Shown here in pieces: positions 15,735 through 24,282 of a stretch of 64,000 bases of DNA. Origin of the DNA: JBEGHD01 sp049334165 (GTDB lineage Bacteria; Bacteroidota; Bacteroidia; Flavobacteriales_D; Sanyastnellaceae); the NCBI GenBank assembly GCA_049334165.1, contig JBEGHD010000002.1. One strand, given 5' to 3'. Below the pieces are notes generated by a model, which was not told where the DNA came from, did not search any database, and saw only the letters and a list, made by a program, of their open reading frames with translations. Positions within the stretch are counted from its first letter, which is position 1. Each line of letters opens with the position of its first letter. The position numbers and the translations under genes are program-made.

Positions 15735-16979
15735 ATGAAGAATTTAGTAATACTTGGAGCAGGTACATCCGGCACTATGATGGCAAATCATCTGGTTTCA
15801 AAACTTGATGAAAAAGATTGGACCATCACGATTGTAGATCAGTATAAAACACACTACTATCAGCCTGGTTTTTTGTTTTTACCCTTTGATATTTACACGA
15901 CAAGTCAGGTAAAGAAGAAGGGCGAAAAATTCATTCCGAAGGGTGTTCAATACGTACAAGAGAAAATTGAACTTATCGTGCCTGAAGAAAATAAGGTAAC
16001 TCTCGAGGGTGGAAAGAATCTCGACTACGATATTTTGATTGTCGCAACGGGAACCAAGATTGCTCCTGATGAAATCGAAGGCATGGATGGTCCGGAGTGG
16101 CGTAAAAGCATTTTCGATTTCTACACCTATGAAGGTGCAAAGGCCCTGAGGGATAAACTGCGAGAATGGGAAGGCGGTAAAATGGTAGTTCATATTTCCG
16201 AGATGCCCATCAAATGTCCGGTAGCTCCACTGGAGTTTGCCTTTTTAGCCGACTCTTTTTTTAAACACAAAGGCATGCGCGACAAGGTAGACATCACTTT
16301 TGTGACCCCACTTGATGGCGCCTTCACGAAGCCGAAAGCTACCAAGGCGCTTCACTATTTACTGGAAGAAAAGAATATCAAAGAAGTCACTAATTTCAAT
16401 ATTGAACGTGTGGATTATGAGAATAACAAAATCATAGACTACGCAGATACTGAAGTTGAATACGATTTGCTCGTTACCGTGCCAACCAACATGGGAGATG
16501 CCCTGATTGAGCGCTCTGGAATGGGAGATGATCTAAACTATATCCCAACACACAAAGCAACGCTGCAGACTAAAGAGCACGAGAATATTTTCGCAATAGG
16601 CGATGCCACAAATTTGCCAGCGTCTAAGGCGGGGTCTGTGGCTCATTTTGAAGCCGAAATATTGACCGAGAATATTCTTCGCTACATAAATGGTGAACCT
16701 CTAAAAGAGGAATTTGATGGCCATGCGAACTGCTTTATCGAAACAGGAAATGGCAAAGCCCTTTTGATTGATTTCAATTACACTCAGGAACCGGTTGAAG
16801 GTACATTCCCCTTCCCTGGAGTCGGTCCCCTGAGCCTGCTGAAAGAGAGTAGGATTAACCACATGGGCAAGATGGCTTTCAGATGGATTTACTGGAATAT
16901 GCTCATAAAAGGCAAGCACATACCATTTGTTTCTGCCACCATGTCTGAGAAAGGAAAGGATTTAGAAAAAGTAAAATAA
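15735..16979 (+). CDS. Sulfide:quinone oxidoreductase-like flavoprotein
   Basis: A 414-residue FAD enzyme of the SQR/FCSD family, which oxidises sulfide to sulfane sulfur and passes electrons to quinone at the membrane. The FAD-binding GAGTSG loop is at residues 8-13, VATGTK near 103 is the second dinucleotide motif, and FAIGDATNLPASKAG near 286-300 is the FAD-binding GD motif. Two cysteines are placed as in SQRs: Cys161 (IKCPVAPLE) and Cys333 (ANCFIE); the extra third cysteine of classical type I SQR is not evident. The C-terminal hydrophobic/basic stretch fits monotopic membrane attachment. It is the first gene of a unit with TusE-like and DsrE2-like proteins. Confidence 0.88.
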   Translation: MKNLVILGAGTSGTMMANHLVSKLDEKDWTITIVDQYKTHYYQPGFLFLPFDIYTTSQVKKKGEKFIPKGVQYVQEKIELIVPEENKVTLEGGKNLDYDILIVATGTKIAPDEIEGMDGPEWRKSIFDFYTYEGAKALRDKLREWEGGKMVVHISEMPIKCPVAPLEFAFLADSFFKHKGMRDKVDITFVTPLDGAFTKPKATKALHYLLEEKNIKEVTNFNIERVDYENNKIIDYADTEVEYDLLVTVPTNMGDALIERSGMGDDLNYIPTHKATLQTKEHENIFAIGDATNLPASKAGSVAHFEAEILTENILRYINGEPLKEEFDGHANCFIETGNGKALLIDFNYTQEPVEGTFPFPGVGPLSLLKESRINHMGKMAFRWIYWNMLIKGKHIPFVSATMSEKGKDLEKVK

Positions 16980-17000
16980 ACCGAACATAAAATTCAAGTC

Positions 17001-17309
17001 ATGAAAAAAGTAATAGCAAATAAGGAAATTGAAGTAAATGAAGAGGGATACCTCACAGACTTTAGTCAATGGGATAAGGAAGTAGCAGAAGGCATCGCAC
17101 AAGAATGCGAAATTCCTTTAACCGATAGGCACTGGGAAGTGATAGACTTCATCCACGACAAATACCAAAAAGAAGAACCCTTGTCTATTCGTGGAATTAA
17201 GAAAAGTGGAGTAATCGATGTGAAGGAGTTTTACAATCTCTTCCCTGGAGGACCGCTCAAAAAGGCTACGCTAATTGCCGGAATTCCGAAACCAAAGAGT
17301 TGTATTTAA
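17001..17309 (+). CDS. TusE/DsrC-family sulfur carrier protein
   Basis: A 102-residue protein of the DsrC/TusE family, with EVNEEGYLTDFSQWDKEVAE at the N-terminus and the conserved C-terminal arm ending GIPKPKSCI. The penultimate cysteine (Cys101), which carries sulfur in this family, is present. The second cysteine of true DsrC, ten residues earlier, is replaced (KKATLIAG), so the protein is TusE-like, able to accept and pass on persulfide but not to form the intramolecular DsrC trisulfide. It lies 21 bp after the SQR gene and 18 bp before a DsrE2-like gene, suggesting sulfur relay from SQR product. No dsrAB genes are in the window. Confidence 0.9.
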   Translation: MKKVIANKEIEVNEEGYLTDFSQWDKEVAEGIAQECEIPLTDRHWEVIDFIHDKYQKEEPLSIRGIKKSGVIDVKEFYNLFPGGPLKKATLIAGIPKPKSCI

Positions 17310-17327
17310 ACCCAAAAAACTAAAGAG

Positions 17328-17801
17328 ATGAGTACTACAGTAAAAAAAATGCTTTTCATATTATCTAAGGGAACCATAGAGAATGCGTATGCTGCCTTTG
17401 TAATGGCCAATGGCGCTCGAATGGAAGGCATTGAGTCTGAAATATTTTTCACGTTCTTCGGGCTAGAGGCCATTCAAAAGAAAAAACTGGAGCACTTGCG
17501 TGTAGCCACAGTTGGTAACCCAGCTATGCACATGCCTACCATGTTGGGTGGATTGCCGGGTGTGGAAGCATTGGCAACCCGAATGATGAAGTCAGAAATG
17601 GAGAAGTTGGATATGCCGCCTATTGGGGAGTTTCTGGAGATTCTCTCAGATTCCGGCTGTAAACTTTGGGGCTGTAAGTTGGCCGTGGATATGTTCCATC
17701 TAAAAAGAGAAGATCTTATCGATGACCTTGATGGTATTTTAACCATTGGCGATTTCTATAGCAGAGCAGACCAGGAAGGCTGTCAACTACTCTTTATCTA
17801 A
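17328..17801 (+). CDS. DsrE2-like sulfurtransferase/peroxiredoxin-fold protein
   Basis: A 157-residue DsrE/DsrF-superfamily protein. The DsrE2 pattern is visible: KMLFILSKGTIENAYAAFVMANGARMEG at the N-terminus in shorter blocks, FFTFFGLEAI near residue 40, and the cysteine segment SGCKLWGCKLAVDMF with Cys111 and Cys116. A third cysteine, Cys152, is near the C-terminus. DsrE2 proteins take up and transfer sulfane sulfur and often accompany TusA, rhodanese or SQR. Here the gene closes the sqr-tusE unit, so a role in handling sulfane sulfur made by SQR is likely. A membrane anchor is not present. Confidence 0.86.
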   Translation: MSTTVKKMLFILSKGTIENAYAAFVMANGARMEGIESEIFFTFFGLEAIQKKKLEHLRVATVGNPAMHMPTMLGGLPGVEALATRMMKSEMEKLDMPPIGEFLEILSDSGCKLWGCKLAVDMFHLKREDLIDDLDGILTIGDFYSRADQEGCQLLFI

Positions 17802-17925
17802 GCTCGCAGAATTATCTGTAGCTAAGGTGGTATGTCTTGCCTCCGTGAAGTGCCAATGCGAAACGACTGGAAGCGTTTTAGCGTAACTTTCCTTTTGCTT
17901 AGGTCACTACCAGAGGCGGGACTAG

Positions 17926-19059
17926 CTATTTCTCAACTTTTTTGAGAAGAACTTCGTCAAAGTTTTCCCTCGTCACTCCGACTTCTTTTAAGGCTTCCCA
18001 AAGTGGTTTCCTTCCTCTGAACATGGTGAAGAGTGTCTCTTTACCGTAGTTGGCAATGATGTACTCGCACAGCAGCGCTCCGGTCATGTAAGGAATCGAG
18101 GTGTGCTCATTGGCGTAGTTTTTCGCAAAAGCTTGAGTTTGGTCCAAAAAGCTGAAGTCCTCCTGTTCGGACAAGTAATCTCTCAGGTTTTGTTTGTGCC
18201 ACTGATAGTCGTAACCGCTGCTGCCAGCCAGGTAGGTTGCGATGCCCTCATTGAGCAAAGTGTGAACTGGCGGGAAAAGTGTGTTGACGTAAATGTGAGT
18301 GATTTCGTGAGTGTAGCGCTCGGAGTTGTTTCCCGAAAAAACGTGGTTTCCAAACTCTACCAGACCTCCAGTCTCTGCGAAATACATTCCGGGTGTGTAA
18401 TCGAAGCCTTTGATTCGTAACAACTCAATTGGGTCGACACACGAATAGTAAGTCAGCTCGATGGAATCCGTTTCAAAGAATGAATTGAGAGAATCGATGT
18501 CGGTCAACTGCGCCTCTATCTCACTTTCACTGGCTTCTTTCTGTGGGGAAATGTAGTAGGTGATCGGGTAGCGTTCAAGCATTTTCCAGTTTCTGATGTT
18601 GTAGTTGAGCGACCTGCTGAAAACAACCTTGTCATCCGAGACTGTTGCCAGCAAAGAGTAGATCGATTTCAAGTGAGACTTTTCCTGAAAACTGTCGTGT
18701 CCGACAAACGCGATTTTCAGCATGAATTGATTGTCTTCATTGAGTTTTAATATCTTCAGTAAGTCGGCATTATAGTATCCGGCAAACTCGTCTTCGTATT
18801 CGATTCCGTGTAAATCGATAAATGGGAACTGGTATTTTTCAAAATCACTTTTTACCCAATACTTATTTTCGAAAAGTGCCGAATCTTTTGAGGCTAGAAA
18901 CTTGTCCAGCGTTTTAATAATCTGACGATTCACCTGACTTGTGGTGTCTACGTGTTTCGAAAGGTGGAGGCTGCTCTGAATGTTGAGAGGTTCAGTCTCC
19001 GATTGAGCGCTAGCTAAGAATGGAAACAGAAGCAAAACAAAAAGTTTTCGAAATTTCAT
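17926..19059 (-). CDS. Secreted gluzincin-type metallopeptidase-like protein
   Basis: The ATG at 19059 gives 377 residues with signal peptide MKFRKLFVLLLFPFLASAQ; the frame is open 16 codons further upstream but the signal fixes the start. The zinc site is HEITH at 251-255 followed by LLNEGIATYLAG with the third ligand Glu271, the layout of gluzincin peptidases (HExxH...NEGxA). The N-terminal ~200 residues match nothing I recognise. It is probably a periplasmic or secreted protease; no sorting domain is visible. It lies alone between the sulfur operon and cspA. Confidence 0.78.
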   Translation of the reverse strand: MKFRKLFVLLLFPFLASAQSETEPLNIQSSLHLSKHVDTTSQVNRQIIKTLDKFLASKDSALFENKYWVKSDFEKYQFPFIDLHGIEYEDEFAGYYNADLLKILKLNEDNQFMLKIAFVGHDSFQEKSHLKSIYSLLATVSDDKVVFSRSLNYNIRNWKMLERYPITYYISPQKEASESEIEAQLTDIDSLNSFFETDSIELTYYSCVDPIELLRIKGFDYTPGMYFAETGGLVEFGNHVFSGNNSERYTHEITHIYVNTLFPPVHTLLNEGIATYLAGSSGYDYQWHKQNLRDYLSEQEDFSFLDQTQAFAKNYANEHTSIPYMTGALLCEYIIANYGKETLFTMFRGRKPLWEALKEVGVTRENFDEVLLKKVEK

Positions 19060-19170
19060 AGTAAAACTGGTTGAAGGTTCTGACCTGAAAAGTATGAGAT
19101 TCTGCATCCAGGGAGATTTTCCTAAGGATAAAGATTGTTAAGGCAGCGCAGGAATAATTCAGTAGGGCAC

Positions 19171-19199
19171 AAAAAAAGGCCTGTCGGAACTGACAGACC
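19171..19199 (-). terminator. Intrinsic terminator of the cold-shock gene
   Basis: On the minus strand GGTCTGTC pairs with GACAGGCC around a 6-nt loop and runs into seven T (A-run 19171-19177 on plus). It lies 30 bp after the cspA-type stop. Confidence 0.85.
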
Positions 19200-19229
19200 T
19201 TTCTCCTTGAATATGTTAGAAGCAGTAGA

Positions 19230-19421
19230 TTAATCTACTGTTACGTTAGTCGCATTCAGGCCTTTAGGGCTTTCCTCAACTTCATAGCTAACTTTGTCGC
19301 CTTCGCTGATGTTGTCGGTCAATCCATTCTGATGTACAAAAACATCTTTGCTACCATCATCAGGTGTAATGAATCCAAACCCTTTGGCATTGTTAAAAAA
19401 CTTTACTGTTCCGTTACTCAT
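19230..19421 (-). CDS. Cold-shock protein, CspA family
   Basis: A 63-residue single OB-fold nucleic-acid chaperone. RNP1 is present as KGFGFI and RNP2 as VFVHQNGL, with the usual start MSNGTVKFFN. It binds single-stranded RNA/DNA and melts secondary structure. The gene is monocistronic with its own -7 box (19445-19452) and terminator. Its neighbour on the same strand side is a DEAD-box RNA helicase, a common functional partner. Confidence 0.97.
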   Translation of the reverse strand: MSNGTVKFFNNAKGFGFITPDDGSKDVFVHQNGLTDNISEGDKVSYEVEESPKGLNATNVTVD

Positions 19422-19444
19422 AACTGTATATTTAATTATGCGTC

Positions 19445-19452
19445 AAAGTTAG
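19445..19452 (-). promoter_or_regulatory. -7 box TAACTTTG of the cold-shock gene
   Basis: On the minus strand TAACTTTG fits TAnnTTTG and lies 23 bp before the ATG at 19421, giving a short leader. A clear -33 TTG was not found at the expected distance. Confidence 0.55.
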
Positions 19453-19673
19453 TATTAAATCCGGCATCTGGCTGAAAAAGAATTATTTATGATGATTGCG
19501 CTGTTTGGTCGTTCGCATTTTGAATTGGCGATGGCTGAGGTATAGCGACTTGCGAAGCAAAAGGGCGCTTATTATTTTTTGCAAAATCTTTCCGACAAAC
19601 TCTAAAAGGAAGATTTAAGCAAGTCCTGGAGCTGAGTGTTGTAGAAAAACTTATTGAATAAGGAAGGCTCTCG

Positions 19674-20789
19674 TTAATTCACTTGGCGGAACTTGATCCC
19701 AAGAGACCTCTCATAATTTCTAAGTGTCTGCACTTCCTGATCAGTAACGAAACAGCGAGAGATTCCTTCCTTACCTGCTCTGGCTGTTCGTCCGCTGCGG
19801 TGAGTGTAGTATTCGTCATTTTCGGGAAGTTGGAAGTGAGCGACAAAGCTCAGATCCGAAATATCGATGCCGCGAGCTGCCACATCAGTTGCTACCAGCA
19901 CGCGCAGTGTTTCATTCTTAAACGCTCGCATCACCTTGTCGCGTTCTTTCTGAAGCAGGTCACCGTGGATGGCATCTGTGGCGATGTTATTATCGATCAG
20001 TTCTTCCGCAAGCCTTTTCGTGGCCGACTTTGTTTTGCAAAAGATAACCCCGCGGTTTTCGCCCTCGGAATTCAGGAATTGTTGCAGCGCTTGAAGTTTG
20101 TCATCTTCGTCAACGCATACCTCGTATTGGTGAGTGATGTTTTTGTTGACCACATCCTTTTGGCTCACCTCAATTCTTTTGGCATCGGGAGAGAGGTGTC
20201 TCTTTATAATTTGCTGAATGCCTTGAGGGATAGTCGCTGAAAACAACCACTTGCTTTTAACGGCAGGCAGAAAGCTCAAAATCTCATTCAGTTCGTCTTT
20301 GAACCCCATGCTCAGCATTTCGTCTGCTTCATCAAGCACCACGGTTTTCACCTTGCGAAGGTCTACAGCTTTACGATTCACCAAATCTATCAATCGGCCA
20401 GGCGTAGCCACCACGATCTGTGTTGGTCTTTGCAGGGCCACCATTTGGCGATCGATGTACTCTCCGCCATACACGGCTTCAGCGAAAATCTTGTCGGAGT
20501 ACTTGGTGAATTTAAACAGCTGCTTGGCAACTTGCTTCGCCAACTCCCGAGTAGGACAGAGGATGAGTCCCTGAACCGAATCGTTTTCCGCATCCATTTG
20601 CTCGAGAAGAGGAAGGCCGTAAGCCGCTGTTTTTCCCGTGCCAGTTTGAGCCTGAGCCACGATGTCGGTCGGCCCCGACATCAACACCGGAATCACTTTC
20701 GACTGAATGTCGGTTGGCTCAACGATGTTCATTTCTGTGAGCCCTTTAACAAAGCCCGGGCTGATGCCCAATTTTTTGAAGTCTTTCAA
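19674..20789 (-). CDS. DEAD-box ATP-dependent RNA helicase
   Basis: A 371-residue minimal DEAD-box protein with all core motifs: Q motif (FKKLGISPGF and PTDIQSKVIPV), motif I AQTGTGKTAA, Ia PTRELAKQ, II DEAD, III SAT, V ATDVAARGID and VI HRSGRTARAG. It ends soon after the helicase core, without the basic C-terminal extension of RhlE or DeaD types. It probably unwinds RNA in ribosome assembly or cold adaptation; the exact class cannot be assigned. It lies downstream of a Fic gene on the same strand, 84 bp apart. Confidence 0.95.
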   Translation of the reverse strand: MKDFKKLGISPGFVKGLTEMNIVEPTDIQSKVIPVLMSGPTDIVAQAQTGTGKTAAYGLPLLEQMDAENDSVQGLILCPTRELAKQVAKQLFKFTKYSDKIFAEAVYGGEYIDRQMVALQRPTQIVVATPGRLIDLVNRKAVDLRKVKTVVLDEADEMLSMGFKDELNEILSFLPAVKSKWLFSATIPQGIQQIIKRHLSPDAKRIEVSQKDVVNKNITHQYEVCVDEDDKLQALQQFLNSEGENRGVIFCKTKSATKRLAEELIDNNIATDAIHGDLLQKERDKVMRAFKNETLRVLVATDVAARGIDISDLSFVAHFQLPENDEYYTHRSGRTARAGKEGISRCFVTDQEVQTLRNYERSLGIKFRQVN

Positions 20790-20873
20790 GATAGATGCGC
20801 TTTAAAATCGAGCGCAAGGTACGGGAAAGAATTAGGGGGAGAGGCTCGTTGTCGTAAGAGTCGGATTGTAGCT

Positions 20874-22436
20874 TTATCGAAAAACTTGCTCATAAAGCTT
20901 TTCGATTGTTCTCACCTCTTTATCCGAGAGCTCCGCAAACTCTTTGCTTTTTGCTCTTTTTGACATAAGCCCATCATTCTGCTCCAGAAATCTCAACAAC
21001 AAAGCAACTAGCCTGTCAGGCATCTCAAATTTTTCGTCCATAGCTTGCTTGAATTCGTCATATTGAGTAAGGTAGGACAGTTCTGATGGGATAATACTTT
21101 CAATAGTATCCAGCACACAGTCGTATAAGAATTCTGCCTGGGCTGTGTAATCACAATATCGGTAATAATCGATTGTATCATTGAGCACGCTTACATTGTG
21201 ATCATCAGTCTCAATCCAATCAATAAAGTCTAAGAGCGAGTGGGAATAATTTTCCAACACTTTTCGGTAATCATCAATATGATCCAAAATTGATGCGGAA
21301 ACCGGAAAGATCAATCCTTGCTGAGAAAATTGCTTTTTGGCGAGAATATGATGAATGAGATATCGATGAATTCTGCCATTTCCATCTTCGAATGGATGTA
21401 TGAAGACAAAACCAAAAGCAATAATTGTGGCAGCTATGACAGCATCTATCTCACTATTAATGAGTTTCATATTGGTCTCAAGTAGGCCAGGGATGAGTTT
21501 TGACAAGTCTTGCCATTTTGCTGAAATGTGTTCAGGAACAGGTTCGCCCGTTATTCGATCATGCTCACCTACAAACCCACCTTTTTTGCGAAAGCCCATT
21601 TCTACAAACCTGGAGTTCTCAATGACTATTTGTTGTAGCCTGATTAGTTCGTCTTCGGTTAGTTCTCTGGTCCCTGCCTGGCCGATGGCTTTTCCCCACC
21701 GGGCTGCGCGCTTACTTTTGGGGCTTTCTCCTTCAATGGAAAATGATGCCCTCGAATCTTTCAGTAACAAAAAGGCTGATGCTCTTTGGAGAATGTCTTT
21801 TCTGGTTCCTTTTAAATAGTCATTCGTTCGCGTAGACAGGTTAGCTTCGATATAATTCTTAAGCTTATCTGTCTTTTTAATCAGAGGGCAAAAATCACGA
21901 GTTCCAGGAAGATTATTGATGATAAGGTGTCGGGGGGATTTTTCGCCTTCAACTGCAAATTGTTGATTCGCGTCAACGAGTGCTACATAGCTTTTTTTGG
22001 TCAGGTCTTTTTTTCCTTTTAAATGCTTGTTGGTGAGCCATTCTATGATAAACCAGATTCGCCTGCTGTATTGTCCGGTCGGTTCGATGCTAGCTAATCG
22101 GGTCAACTGTTCGGTGGAGTAATGGCGGCACAAGAATTTAAAAAGTAATAGATTTATTCCCTCGTATTTAAGGGCGAAAACCAAATGCTTAAAAAGTGCT
22201 TCTATTTCGTCTAGCTTTTGATTATCCTCTGGCGAGTAGCTTTTAGGGAGAATTAGCCATTCTCTGGTTGTGTAGTTTTTGTTTTGGTCACAGACCAACG
22301 CCATTGGAATAGCCATTGGCATTTGAAGGTTGAGCTTATTAATGATTGCAGCATACCCAACAACTTTTCCTTTTTCCGGAACTGATCTTCCATGAAAAAC
22401 CAGTGTTCTATGTGAAAAATGGGCGCTATTATCCAT
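20874..22436 (-). CDS. Fic-domain protein, class II (N-terminal inhibitory helix)
   Basis: A 520-residue Fic protein, predicted to AMPylate (or de-AMPylate) a target. The catalytic loop HPFEDGNGRIHR spans 347-358 with His347. An inhibitory motif of the [S/T]xxxE[G/N] type, SFSIEG at 231-236, lies N-terminal to the Fic core, making this a self-inhibited class II Fic like SoFic. The first ~200 residues and the C-terminal ~140 residues are extra helical regions; the last 60 (NDGLMSKRAKSKEFAEL, EVRTIEKLYEQVF) look like a winged helix. No separate antitoxin gene is adjacent. The target is unknown. Confidence 0.9.
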   Translation of the reverse strand: MDNSAHFSHRTLVFHGRSVPEKGKVVGYAAIINKLNLQMPMAIPMALVCDQNKNYTTREWLILPKSYSPEDNQKLDEIEALFKHLVFALKYEGINLLLFKFLCRHYSTEQLTRLASIEPTGQYSRRIWFIIEWLTNKHLKGKKDLTKKSYVALVDANQQFAVEGEKSPRHLIINNLPGTRDFCPLIKKTDKLKNYIEANLSTRTNDYLKGTRKDILQRASAFLLLKDSRASFSIEGESPKSKRAARWGKAIGQAGTRELTEDELIRLQQIVIENSRFVEMGFRKKGGFVGEHDRITGEPVPEHISAKWQDLSKLIPGLLETNMKLINSEIDAVIAATIIAFGFVFIHPFEDGNGRIHRYLIHHILAKKQFSQQGLIFPVSASILDHIDDYRKVLENYSHSLLDFIDWIETDDHNVSVLNDTIDYYRYCDYTAQAEFLYDCVLDTIESIIPSELSYLTQYDEFKQAMDEKFEMPDRLVALLLRFLEQNDGLMSKRAKSKEFAELSDKEVRTIEKLYEQVFR

Positions 22437-22634
22437 GCTCGAGAATTATGAGTGCAATATACGTAAAAAAGGGGTGGGCATGAATGAATATGAGCGCACA
22501 GAGTTGTGTACGTTAAAAATGAGCGCGGAATGAATATTCTTCTACGAGCAGATTCATATCCTATGTGAAGTTTGAAACAAAGAAATATCAATGATTCGTT
22601 ATTTAGAATGATCTAGAACTTGCTTTCAAGTTTA

Positions 22635-22684
22635 GACTGCAAATCCCTCCATTTCGGACCGCAGCATTGTAAATAGCTGCGGAG
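22635..22684. repeat. Double-hairpin dispersed repeat, copy 1
   Basis: Pattern GACTGCAAATCCCTC, spacer, then a hairpin with CCGCAG (22659-22664) and CTGCGG (22677-22682) enclosing CATTGTAAATAG. The first hairpin is decayed on its left side compared with copy 2. It lies in the gap between the Fic gene and a hypothetical gene. Confidence 0.65.
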
Positions 22685-22720
22685 CCAGCGACTAGAAAAG
22701 ATACTGCGAATGGAGAGCTT

Positions 22721-23242
22721 TTAAAATGCATACCCAACTGCAACCCCACCTGAAGGATGGATCATGTCGGTGCGCCACTCTTCAATAATTGGAGTGAAAG
22801 CCAGTCTGAAAATCCATCGTCCGTCTGGTTTTTGATAGCGATATCCAATTCTAGCTGTAGCCATAGGATTCCATTCTTTTGAATCAGATTCCCGGATGGT
22901 TGGAGAGGTGACAGGTTCATTTATGAGAAGAAATCCACCTCCGATTTCCGCGTGGTGGTTGCCGAAGGAAATAATTTCATTCAGAAGAACGGGTGCCCAA
23001 AAATTTCCGCGGATGTCAATACTGGAAGGATAAACGGCTGCTCCCAACTGAGCAGAAGTCTTAATACGTTGACCGTTTAAAATGATTTTTTCGAAAGAAG
23101 CGGAGTAGAATAAACCGTGACCAAAAAGTTCAGCTTGCACGCTGTTCGTGTTGTCAAATGCTTTGGGCTTTGTCGGCTCTGTCTGGGAACTGACTGCCAA
23201 ACAGAAAATTCCGAAAAGTACCGTGAGAAGAATAGCTTTCAT
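22721..23242 (-). CDS. Hypothetical exported barrel-like protein
   Basis: A 173-residue protein with signal peptide MKAILLTVLFGIFCLAVSSQ. The mature part reads as alternating strands (VQAELFGHGLFYSASFEKI, FGNHHAEIGGGFLLIN, ATARIGYRYQKPDGRWIFRLAFTP) and ends GGVAVGYAF with a terminal phenylalanine, as in small outer membrane barrels. No family recognised. It is flanked on both sides by copies of the double-hairpin repeat and stands alone. Confidence 0.68.
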   Translation of the reverse strand: MKAILLTVLFGIFCLAVSSQTEPTKPKAFDNTNSVQAELFGHGLFYSASFEKIILNGQRIKTSAQLGAAVYPSSIDIRGNFWAPVLLNEIISFGNHHAEIGGGFLLINEPVTSPTIRESDSKEWNPMATARIGYRYQKPDGRWIFRLAFTPIIEEWRTDMIHPSGGVAVGYAF

Positions 23243-23384
23243 TGATAAATATTTTAGTCGTGGTGCCTGGTGAACGCAAAAGAAGGCGGTAGTATTTCAC
23301 TCATCCCTCAGAGTTTTAGTTAGTTTAAGGAAAGTGGCTTAACTCAGCTTTACTTTGGAATTGATTCTTTTCAGAAACCAAATC

Positions 23385-23436
23385 GGGATTGCAAATCCCT
23401 CTAATTTATTCCGCAGGATTGCAAGTCGCTGCGGAG
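23385..23436. repeat. Double-hairpin dispersed repeat, copy 2 (best copy)
   Basis: GGGATT (23385-23390) pairs with AATCCC (23394-23399). After a short AT spacer CCGCAG (23411-23416) pairs with CTGCGG (23429-23434) around GATTGCAAGTCG, which itself echoes the first hairpin. The two adjoining hairpins define the element most clearly here. Confidence 0.75.
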
Positions 23437-23508
23437 CAGAAGTGAAGAACTGTTGAGGATCGGAGTTGGATGCTTCATTTGATTAGAAGCATTTTCACTT
23501 TCGTTATC

Positions 23509-24000
23509 CTATTTAATTCTTATCTGGCCTTCGAAGCCATAGAAGTCCTCAGATCCCGTACTTCCTACGGAATGACCTGTTGAGATTACTCCTGGGGAAA
23601 ATTCTGCCCACTGAGTGAATAAAGACATCTCACGCCAGCATTCATCCTTTTCAAAGAATGTTAATTTATATATGTACTTCTTAAGTCCATAATCCACAAC
23701 TCTGGCTATCGAGATTTTAATTGCATGATTCTCATCAATTTCGATTAGTGAGGATTCTTTTCTTATTCTTTCTGAATGCCTAAAATCAATAGCTGTAGAT
23801 TCTTTACCATTTTTGATCGTATTAATCTGAATAGTCAGTTCGAGCGATGAGCTGAAAGTGTCTACTGCATTTAAGTCTGTTTGCTTGTTTTCGATGCACT
23901 TTCCTTTCCAGTTTGATTCAGCGATATTTTGTGCATTTACATCAACAGATAAGAGAATGGCCGCTATGGCGATTATCTGAAAGATTGATTTTATGACCAT
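23509..24000 (-). CDS. Hypothetical exported protein
   Basis: The ATG at 24000 gives 163 residues with signal peptide MVIKSIFQIIAIAAILLSVDVNAQ; the open frame to 24039 only adds residues before it. The mature protein is polar with two cysteines (GKCIEN and DECWREMS) and beta-rich segments (LELTIQINTI, KISIARVVDYGLKKYIYKLTFF). No domain recognised. Repeat copies lie on either side of it. Confidence 0.65.
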   Translation of the reverse strand: MVIKSIFQIIAIAAILLSVDVNAQNIAESNWKGKCIENKQTDLNAVDTFSSSLELTIQINTIKNGKESTAIDFRHSERIRKESSLIEIDENHAIKISIARVVDYGLKKYIYKLTFFEKDECWREMSLFTQWAEFSPGVISTGHSVGSTGSEDFYGFEGQIRIK

Positions 24001-24175
24001 CTTTTTTAGGGTTTGGCAGGCGTTTCGTAGTATTTGCAAACAACCAATGTTGCCTCGTTTTAATCTTCAAGTATACCAATTCCCAAACGAGTTTTTCTGA
24101 TTTGTTCGTGAAACCTGAAACAAATAAACACTACTCAAGGTCCGCTTTTAAAGAATTAATCCTTACTTCCAATCC

Positions 24176-24228
24176 GGGATTTCAAATCCCTTCACCTCTT
24201 ACCGCAGAATGCAAATCATCTCGCAGTG
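24176..24228. repeat. Double-hairpin dispersed repeat, copy 3 (partly decayed)
   Basis: GGGATT (24176-24181) pairs with AATCCC (24185-24190), then CCGCAG (24202-24207) followed by AATGCAAATCATCTCGCAG, in which the right arm CTGCGG has decayed. Same order and spacing as copy 2. It lies between two hypothetical genes. Confidence 0.65.
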
Positions 24229-24282
24229 AACGGAAAGAGAACATGCTGCGGATTTTGGTTTCCCCATTGATTAGCTGTTGCT

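Noticed and set aside
22253..22591. 112-residue frame overlapping the Fic start
   Set aside because: Out of frame with the Fic gene on the same strand and overlapping its conserved coding region; no motif.
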